Positions 54,813 through 62,500 of a stretch of DNA of 62,500 nt are shown piece by piece. Each line of letters starts with the position of its first letter. Positions within the stretch are counted from its first letter, which is position 1. Where the stretch lies: positions 495,233 to 557,732 of the forward strand of contig CAJNDS010002168.1 of the NCBI GenBank assembly GCA_905221605.1, read 5' to 3'. The notes under the pieces were generated by a model, which made no database searches, was not told the DNA's origin, and was given only the letters and a program-made list of their open reading frames with translations. The stretch is from Symbiodinium natans (taxonomy: Eukaryota > Sar > Dinophyceae > Suessiales > Symbiodiniaceae). The position numbers and the translations under genes were made by a program.

Positions 54813-55862
54813 AAACTACAAGCATCGACCACGAATCGACTAAGTCATGTGGTAGGTTCCCTAAAATTCGCTTTTGGGATATCCGGTATATTCCAGAGCC
54901 TTACGTAGCGACCGAGGTGTTAAGCAGGGTGGAGATGGGGCCCGAACTGGTTTCAACCGCGTTTGGCTTGCAGAGTTCGGTAGATTCTAGAGGCTTCAGA
55001 GCCAAAACCAGCTACTTCAAAACCAACTCCATTAAGCTCTGAAATCCTAAACCCTAGGTCCTTAGGACTCTTGGATTGCTGGGTAAGTTTAGGGTCTACC
55101 TAGAGTAACCTGTAAACCCGTGAAAATGGGAAAGACAATCACGGACTCAGGCACATGTCCCGATTTTACGGCTTTGTGGCCCTGCAGGTTGCTCTGCAGG
55201 CAGGTGCGTAAAAGACTTTTGCTAGACCCTCAACAGAAACTGAACCCTGAACCGTGATGCTAACCCCTAGAAGCCCGAAACCCTAAGAACCCTCACGCCC
55301 AAAAGCCCGAGCCTTTGCAAACCCTAAACCCTAGGCCCTAAACCCTAAACACTAAAACCTAAACCCTTGGGTGCGCGGCCAATGCTTCATTGAGCAGACC
55401 CTGCGCATCCGCCTAAGACAGGAGGTGGAGGTCCGAGATTGAGGGGTTTCAGGGCTTTCGGGTTGTTAGGTAGGGTTTATGGTTTAGGGTCGAGGGTTTA
55501 GGGTTTAAGGTTTAGGGTTTTGGGTGCAGGGCTTAGGGTTGAAAGGTCTCATGCAGACTTCGAAACACCTAAGCCCGAACCGATCAGGTTTGCGGGCCCT
55601 TCGCCCCCTAAATCACGAAACCCTAAACCCTACAACCCTAAAACCCTAGGATTTCAGGTCTTGGGGTTCCGAAAAGCCTGTAGGGATGCCACGTCTCCCT
55701 GAAGCTCCTAGCCTAGGATCCCCAGTTTAATGAAGGCAGAGGATTTCGGGGTTTAGTGGCTGCGGTTTCTTCCTCAGGGGACTTGGTCGGGTTCAGGGTT
55801 TTTGGGCTTAGGGTTGGGTGTCCAGGGCTTGGGATCCATTCACTTGTCCAGTTTTCTGAAAA

Positions 55863-55972
55863 CTTGTCTGCACTTAGCAGGGTAGCCATAAATTGAATTC
55901 TTAGCTGCCTTGTTAAGAAACCCAATAAACCCAAAAAGGCTGCGGATCTAAAGTTACAGTAAAGCACCCTAA
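55863..55972. mobile_element. Miniature element, family C, copy 4
   Basis: More diverged than the others (CTTGTCTGCACTTAGCAGGG) and without a clear site duplication, so probably the oldest copy. Confidence 0.7.
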
Positions 55973-56149
55973 GGCCTAACCCGTAAACTCTACAATTTAC
56001 CAGAAACCACAAACCCTAAACCCTAAACCCTACCAAAAGCCAGAAACCCTAAACACTCAGTTAAGGAGATGTTTTTCCCCACCCTCGGTGTGGGGTTGTT
56101 AGATTTTAAGCTCAACTCTACGCCTCGCCCGGTCTACTCCTCGCTCATC

Positions 56150-56300
56150 CCTGGAGTGCCCAACCCCAAAGTGTCCCTGGAGTGCCCAACTCTAGAGTGT
56201 CCCTGAAGTGCCCAAAAACCCAGCGAGTCCCCGGAGTGCCCAGCCCCAGTTTCCCTAGAGTGCCCAGCCCCAGAGTTTCCCTGGAGTGCCCAACCCGCCG
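56150..56300. repeat. Tandem 22-25-base repeat
   Basis: Six or so units of GTGTCCCTGGAGTGCCCAAC type. A two-unit version with the same flanks lies at 7275-7345. Confidence 0.8.
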
Positions 56301-56403
56301 GGTATCTCTACCCAGACAGGGTGGGAATGTTCGAAGTGTTTGTTTTTTGGAGAGGGGGGGGGGGGGCCCTAAACCCTAAACCCTAAACCCTAAACCCTAA
56401 ACC

Positions 56404-56446
56404 CTAAAGCCTAAAGCCTAAAGCCTAAAGCCTAAAGCCTAAAGCC
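56404..56446 (-). repeat. AAAGCCT variant array
   Basis: Six identical CCTAAAG units embedded between normal CCCTAAA units. Confidence 0.85.
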
Positions 56447-57332
56447 TAAACCCTACAGTAAGTGGCCGGGGGGGGGGTGGGGACCCGAAACCCTAAATAA
56501 GCGCCTGGTTCAGCTGCTGGAGAGCAGTTTGCAGGCCTCTCATGACAAGAGCGTTCGCTTTGGGGTTTGGGGCCTAGGGGTTTGGGGTTAGGGGTTTGGG
56601 GGTTTGGGGTTTGGGGTTTGGGGTTTCGGGTTTGGGGTTTGGGGTTTGCGGTTTGGGGTTTAGGGTTTGGGGTTTAGGGTTTGGGGTTTGGGGTTTGGGG
56701 TTTAGTAGGGTCTAGGGTTTGGGGTTTAGGTTTAGGCTTCAAGGTTCGGGGTTTAGAGTAACCCTTTAGCAGATCAGGGATACCCAGCACCAAGCCCCCA
56801 AGCTCCCCCGAAGGCGCGTGGAAAACCTAAACCCCCAATTTAGTCAAATTTAGTCTAGGGTTTAGGGTTTAGGGTTTAGGGTTTAGGGTTTAGAGTTTAG
56901 AGTTTAGGGTTTAGGGTTTAGGGTTTAGGGTTTCGGGTTTCGGCCCACATGTCCCCAAAGCCTCCCTTATGTCTGGAAACAACCCTATAAATCTCGGTAC
57001 GTATGTCTCTCATTATATCTAGCCTTGTAGCTACTCTTCGTAATCCGCGAGGCAACCCTCTAAAAGCTCCAACCCCAACATCCTCCACAGAACCCGAGCA
57101 AAAGACCTTTCGAGGTTCAGGGTCTTTCGTACCCTGGAAGGTCGAAAATTTTGGGGCTCGAGGTATTTATACCTCTGGAAGGGTTGAGGGTTTAGTTTTG
57201 GGCTTCGGGTTTTCAATTAAGGTTCAGGGCCTAGGGCGTATAAGGGTTCACGGTTTTAGACGATACTTCCAGGGACCTAATAGTTAGGTTGCTAGAACCC
57301 TTAAGGACTCAGTAATTAGGCTCCTGGAAGCA

Positions 57333-57410
57333 TACCTAGAGGCTCCTATGTAGTACCTTTTTGGGGTAGCATACTAACTAAGCCAAAAAGGAACTACATT
57401 AGAGCCTGAA
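57333..57410. mobile_element. Family A element with central deletion
   Basis: Both arms are present, but the ACTAGAATCCCC centre is missing. A 65-base palindrome (57265-57330, related to 33050-33120) precedes it. Confidence 0.65.
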
Positions 57411-57540
57411 ACCCTAAACCCTAAACCCCCTAAACCCTAAGGAACGCCCCAGGGCCTAGATTTGTGTGTCGCTGCGCGGTGGTTCGCATGTGTAAGACGG
57501 TGTCGTCCATCTTCCTTCTTGCTGAGGCTTTGGATCTCGT

Positions 57541-57698
57541 GTCCCTCCTACGTAGTGCCTTTTTGGGGTAGTACACTAGAACCCCCTATACCCTAAACCC
57601 TACCCCAAGACTCCTATGTAGTAAGGCTTTGGGGCAGTATACTAGAATCCCAAAACGACTAACCCCAAAAAGGAACTACATTCGAGCCTTCAGGTAAA
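57541..57698. mobile_element. Two family A copies with a telomere-like link
   Basis: A left half ending ACTAGAACCCCCTATA runs into CCCTAAACCC and then a second, nearly complete copy. Confidence 0.7.
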
Positions 57699-58019
57699 CC
57701 TTAAACAACCCATGATTAGATCCACCCTCGGCCGTGATTAGCCCTAAATCTGACCCCCTTCAAAACTGAACTCATTGTTTAGGGTTTAGGGTTTAGGGTC
57801 TTGGATCCCCGTAATCATCAAGAATACGGCTCCTGAGAATTAATCAAAAGGGATCCGAAGTCACAATAGCCCCGATGCTGAGGACCAGGCGATGGAGTTT
57901 AGGGTTTAGGGTTTAGGGTTAGAGGGCCGGAGAAGCTCGCTGGTTTAAAGTTGAGGCGGCTTGTTTCCTCGGCAAAATGGCACCCTCCCCAGTCTGTTGG
58001 ACATCCACTCCACAGACTC

Positions 58020-58200
58020 ACATGCATGCAAGCACGTGCACACACACACAGAGACAAGCGCACTCACAGAAACAGAGACAAACACTGACATACACAAACA
58101 CAGAACGCGAACAGACGTACACAAACACACGGACACAAACAGATACGCGAACACTGACACATACACGCATATAGAGACACATCCACACGCGGACGGAAAC
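58020..58200. repeat. Degenerate CA-rich simple sequence
   Basis: ACACAGAGACA/ACACAAACACA-like repeats. The open frames here are low-complexity (His/Thr or Cys/Val strings) and not genes. Confidence 0.85.
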
Positions 58201-58291
58201 ACAACGGGTTCTCACCTTCGATCCCACCCAATGCTTGCTGCCCCAGTTCAAAATCACAGCGCGACGCCCTGAACACACTCCATCCGCCCTG

Positions 58292-58567
58292 TCATGTCCT
58301 GACTCGAACTTTGTGGACTTCCGGATCATAGAAATCCTGGGCTGAAAAGGGTGCTAGGGACCCTTGATTGTTCAAGTTTGCTAGCGTGCAAGGTTCACAG
58401 TTGTTTACAACTAGGGCATACACCAATGCAAGCTGGAACAAGACAAGACCTAAACGGCTTGCAGGTCCAATGCAACAGCATGGATAAGTGCCACGAATGT
58501 TCCTGATAGGGCCTAAACCCTGAGCCCAAACATCATCATAGTACAAACTACCCACCTTACCATCCAT
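58292..58567 (-). CDS. Hypothetical 91-aa ORF with one hydrophobic helix
   Basis: Starts MDGKVGSLYYDDVWAQGLGP at an ATG and ends EVHKVRVRT with a stop. The middle (LGLVLFQLALVYALVV) could span a membrane, and cysteines cluster as PCCC and CEPC. It occupies a heptamer-poor 290-base stretch without splice signals, unlike the surroundings. It may be a fragment of a transposable element. No homologue was recognised. Confidence 0.3.
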   Translation of the reverse strand: MDGKVGSLYYDDVWAQGLGPIRNIRGTYPCCCIGPASRLGLVLFQLALVYALVVNNCEPCTLANLNNQGSLAPFSAQDFYDPEVHKVRVRT

Positions 58568-59455
58568 AGTCCTTCAGAGACAAGGCTTTCGGGGTCCAGG
58601 GTTTAGGTGTCTATAGCTAGCCCACGAATCATGTTGTAACAAGGCCGCATGCTTCCCTGAACCCTAAACCCTAAACCCTAAACTAAAACCCTAAACTGAA
58701 ACCCTAAACCCTAAACCCTAAACCCCAGAACCAAAAACACGGTAAGAGCGGACCTCTGAACTTCCCAGGCATTGCCACCTGAACCCCACACCCTAAACCC
58801 TAAGAGGGGGCCATGGGTTCTCATCTCACTTGTGGCAGCAACGGGTGCCCACAACGAAGATTTGTGGGTTTACTAGGGGATTCTACGAGACTACCCTAAA
58901 AAAGTACATGGTCTGAACCCTAAACGCTGAACCCTAAACACTGAACCCTAAACCCTAACCTGCGGGCCTCGAGGCATCGCTACTTAAGGGGTAGCTACAA
59001 CTTCACGCGGAGCCACGTATACATTCTCGACGTGGACGCCGCGATCTAGATCCTGAGCGCACGTCCGAAGCTGTCAGGGGTTCGGCAGCTTACCCTAAAC
59101 CCTAAACCCTAAACCCTAAACTTGCCGGCTTCAGGGTTCAGGGTTTCGGGGTTTCGGGGCTTAGGGTTTCGGGGTTTCGGGTTAAGGGGCTTAGGGTAGG
59201 ATATGGGGGTAGGCCGAGACAAGACGCTCAACTATCAGGGGTGTAGTGTAGCAGAAGCCCGGAAAAGGCCAGCACAAGGTTTCTCGAGGTATAGGGCTCC
59301 AAGTACCCCTATCACTCACTCAACCATGAAGCCAAAACACTGAACCCTAGTTTGTTCTACACTACACATGAACATGCAAGTGGAGCGCAGACCAACAAAA
59401 AGCCCTGAACCCTAACCCCACACCCCACACCCCACACCCCACACCCCACACCCCA

Positions 59456-59600
59456 AACCCCAAGCCCCAAGCCCCAAGCCCCAAGCCCCAAGCCCCAAGC
59501 CCCAAGCCCCAAGCCCCAAGCCCCACGCCCCAAGCCCCAAGCCCCAAGCCCCAAGCCCCAAGCCCCAAGCCCCAAGCCCCAAGCCCCAAGCCCCAAACCC
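59456..59600 (-). repeat. Homogeneous CCCCAAG array
   Basis: Around 18 CCCCAAG units flanked by CCCCACA and CCCCAAA units. Three variants occur in consecutive blocks, so the Gly/Leu/Trp repeat frames here are not proteins. Confidence 0.9.
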
Positions 59601-60221
59601 CAAACCCCAAACCCCAAACCCCAACCCAAACCCTGCACTTTTCAGCCCCCCTAAGTCCTCTAAGTAGGTTAGAAGTAGACGTATATTTGGGGTTCTGAGT
59701 ACCCATGAACCTCCAAGCCGAAGACTGTAGAAGAGACAAGGAAGCCAGGCACTGAGGTTTCGGGTTTAGGGTTTAGGGTTTAGGGTTTAGGGCTTCTTAG
59801 GGCGAAAGTCTGAACGTTGGGTCCACCAGTACTGCCCTAAACCCTATAGAAGTGTAGGGTCTAGGGCTTAGGGGTAGGTCTTAGGGTTACTCTAAGTAAC
59901 CTTTGCATTCAAGTAGATTTCTCTTTTTGAGGGTATAAGTACTTATTACCGCAGGAAAAACTTGTGAACTCCAACTCCAAAAAAACAGGATCATGCAGGA
60001 AGCTCTCAGCCCTAAATCCTCAAGCCTAAGGAAGACTCTAGGCCCTAACCCCTAAAGCCTACGGAGCAACCCTCCCATGTCTCTTGGAACTGTGGGCAGC
60101 ACCCACTCTGTCGGCTCGGCGCTTTCGGCAACGGCCTCTTCGCCAAGAATTTCCGGTTCCAGTGGGGGGGAAAACCGAACCCTCGCGCCCTAAAGCTCGG
60201 GGTGTAGGGCTATAGGCTTGC

Positions 60222-60316
60222 TACCCAAAGGCTCCTATGTAGTACCTTTTTTGGTAGTATACTAGAACCCCCCGCTAACGAACCCAAAAAGGAACTACGT
60301 TAGAGCCTTCAGGTAC
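60222..60316. mobile_element. Miniature palindromic element, family A
   Basis: CTACCCAAAGGCTCCTATGT to ACTACGTTAGAGCCTTCAGG; complete, with an altered centre (ACTAGAACCCCCCGCTAACG). Confidence 0.75.
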
Positions 60317-61454
60317 GGCTTAGGGCTTCTTCGCCCCAAGCCCTATAAGCCCGATGACAGCGGATTAAAGCGCAGAGCCCCGGCTCTTACTGCGGGAGTT
60401 TGAGGTTGGGTGTTTAGGGTTTAAGGTTTAGGGTAGGAGGGGGCCTAGCTCACATATACGAAAACAAAAGTGTACTCTAAACTACTTAAGGGTATACTGC
60501 TTGTTATTTAGACCGGGACCAATGTGACATGGTTTCTGCGCTTGACTTCGGTGCCCCTGAGACGAGGCGTGAAGGAGTGGTATACCGGTTTCACCCTAAA
60601 CCCTAAACCCTAAACCTTAAACCCTAAACCCTAAACCCGAAACCCTGAACCGTTACATCCCTAAGGATCTGCGAAACCTACTTGTCAAAGAACAAATGCC
60701 CGATCTCGGATATACTGCAGAAGCCATGCAGCTGAATCCCTAAAACCTGTAGCCCTAAACCCTAAACCCTAAACCCTAAACCCTATACCCTAAACCGCTA
60801 CAACCCTGCACGACTAGGCGGGCCTTCGTGAGGTTTCGCTTGGCGCGGTGCACCACCTCAGCAGATACAAGACGAGAAAGGCCGAACGCAAGAACTAAAC
60901 CTTGGCCACGAGTCACAAGAAGCCGGAGCAACCTAAACCCCAAACCCTAAACCCCAAACTCTAGACCCTAAACCCTGAACCCGAAGCCCTAAACCCTAAT
61001 CATAAAACCCTAACCACCTACACCCTGAAGGGGTAGAACCACACCCTTACCGAATAACCCCAACTTGTATAGTTACCTATAAAGCACCCTGGGGCTCCCT
61101 CAGCAACCCCTCCTAGAGTCCATCAACTTCACGCTCCAAGGGTAGTTACATGGTCCCTTCTAGGTTGCCCAGTAACCTAGGATGAAAAAGGGTGCCCTTT
61201 TTTGCATAAAGGGGTTTGTAAGGGAACCTAAACCTACCAAAAAGGGCATAAGTTAGTGTGAGCCCTTAAGATGGGCCCTTGTCTGTTTCGGGTGTAGGGC
61301 TTAGGGGGACCCCTTATATACCCCTCATATACCCCCCTAAACCCTAAACCCTAAACCCTAAACCCTAAACCCTAAACCCTTATATACCCCTTCTATACCC
61401 TGTAGAACCCAAGGCCGCCTTTGAAGGAGGTAAGGGACCATGTGAAGGGACCAT

Positions 61455-61567
61455 AGGAAGTAGGGTTTAAATTTCTTGTACCCCCAAAAGGACACCCAAT
61501 GCATACACTCACCAATATTAAAAAGGAGCACTCACCAAAAACCGAAATGTAAACCCTGCTTCATATA
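61455..61567. mobile_element. Miniature element, family D, copy 3
   Basis: AGGAAGTAGGGTTTAAATTT and TAAACCCTGCTTCATAT ends; interior GGACACCCAATGCATACACT. It lacks any family C insert. Confidence 0.75.
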
Positions 61568-62500
61568 GCTACCCTTAGACACGGTTTAGGGTTTAGGGTC
61601 TGGGGTTTAGGGTTGAGGATGCTTTAGGGTTCAGGGATATTAGGGCGGCTTACGGTTTAGGGTTTAGGGGTTACTTGTGGCTCTTTGCTTTTCTGTGGTG
61701 GAGCTCCTTGTTCTGTTGATATTGCAGCAGGAAGATTTGGCGTCGTACCCTATATAAAAAAAGCAGACGCTGCAATTGGGGGTCAACATTTCAGCCCTAA
61801 ACCCTAAACCCTAAACCCTAAACCCTAAACCCGAAACCCGAAACCTGAATACCTAAACCCTCAACCCAAACCTTGATAGTCCTTAATGTCGAAACCGGAG
61901 GGCTCGGACTTCCGGATTCAGGGTGCTTAGCTCAGCTTCTACAGGCTTAGGGTCTCACGGGGCCTAGATAGACTCGACCCAAGAGGAACCTAGGAATAAG
62001 CAGGGTGCCCTTTTTGTGTCACATGAGCTTCTAGCTGAAGGTGAAGGCGATTCAGCGTCCTGTTCCAACTAAGGCTGTTGCGCCAACTGTGCTGGCACGA
62101 AAACAGGGGCATTTAAATTCCATGCAAACCCTGTTCGTCTCGTCTCACGGGGCATCCTTGACAGGAGCTGTAACAACTGTAGACAGAGCCTCTCTTCCAT
62201 GGGCGTCGGGGCGTCCGCGGGTTGGCCCCGGCAACCAGGGGCTGCTGGTCGCCCAGCCATTCTGCAGATGTGCAGGGCCTTCCTGCCCGTAGCACTGCCC
62301 GCGGGTCGATCACCATTGCCGCCGTGCTTGAAACCCTTTCAAAATGAATTATGACTATGGTTCCCTTTTAAGGAAAGAAGGGAAATTACAAATCATCCCA
62401 AAGCTGAAACCAGATAAGGGCCTACTCTGGATCCCAGTATAGGTTTGGGTTCAGGGTATCAGCCCTCAGTGCTGCAGGGTTCATGGCTTCGGGTTTAAGG

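Larger units (their letters stand above)
53731..58291. other. Telomere-tract mosaic, 53.7-58.3 kb
   Basis: Contains an AATAAT-rich stretch (53912-53946), heptamer arrays (54105-54260, 54538-54614, 56380-56460, 56560-56720, 56855-56940), miniature elements (54715, 55863, 57333, 57541), a tandem 22-mer (56150-56300) and a CA-rich stretch (58020-58200). No gene was assigned. Confidence 0.45.
58568..62500. other. Telomere-tract mosaic, right end
   Basis: Heptamer arrays, the CCCCAAG array, and family A (60222) and D (61455) copies. An element at 61280-61460 has a CCCTAAA tract between ACCCCTTATATACCCC arms. 62041-62320 is a heptamer-free island open in several frames with no recognisable product. 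Confidence 0.45.

Noticed and set aside
59357-59739. Gly/Leu/Trp repeat proteins over the CCCCAAG array
   Set aside because: All three frames are open because the heptamer lacks stop codons; this is a repeat artefact.
62041-62316. Overlapping frames of 60-83 codons, one with LNAPVFVP resembling a PAM2 motif
   Set aside because: The motif is partial, at a frame end, and three frames overlap; not enough for a gene call.

Overview
This looks like nuclear DNA of a dinoflagellate, probably a Symbiodiniaceae-like alga, or a close relative such as a chromerid. Four things point that way. Telomere-type heptamers (TTTAGGG/CCCTAAA) are scattered through nearly the whole window in both orientations. 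A mitochondrial cytochrome b piece of dinoflagellate type lies at 21685-22276. A Ty1/copia integrase relic of a kind I associate with dinoflagellate genomes lies at 53118-53730. The one gene I can read has very short exons joined by GT-, GC- and GA-type 5' splice sites. No rRNA, tRNA or CRISPR was seen, and there is no bacterial-style gene organisation.

Layout. At 2972-7093 (minus strand) is part of a Dispatched/Patched-like RND transporter with a sterol-sensing domain. Its transmembrane helices 2-6 are split over about eight exons of 50-82 bases, and a probable TM7 exon follows. Several introns are little more than a telomere-like tract with short flanks, and at least two are bracketed by 5-base direct repeats. 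From 7.1 to 39 kb the sequence alternates telomere-like tracts, small palindromic elements and 70-150-base non-repetitive islands. Some islands look like further minus-strand exons but cannot be assigned. A numt (about 21.2-22.3 kb) sits inside this.

At 39234-46826 (minus strand) is a nearly intact Penelope-like retroelement. It has an unknown ORF1 (528 aa) and an ORF2 with an N-terminal GIY-YIG nuclease followed by a reverse transcriptase. About 1.4-kb direct repeats flank it in the pseudo-LTR arrangement. This block is free of telomere-like heptamers, which suggests a young insertion. From 46.8 kb to the end the mosaic resumes, with the copia relic, more miniature elements and arrays of altered heptamers.

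The most interesting signal is the relation between telomere-like DNA, introns and palindromes. Telomere-like tracts form the cores of introns bounded by short direct repeats, and they also sit at or near the centres of miniature palindromic elements. Telomere-type DNA added at breaks, some of it later spliced out, would explain both. Positions of non-homologous exons are tentative: short open frames occur by chance in islands of this length.
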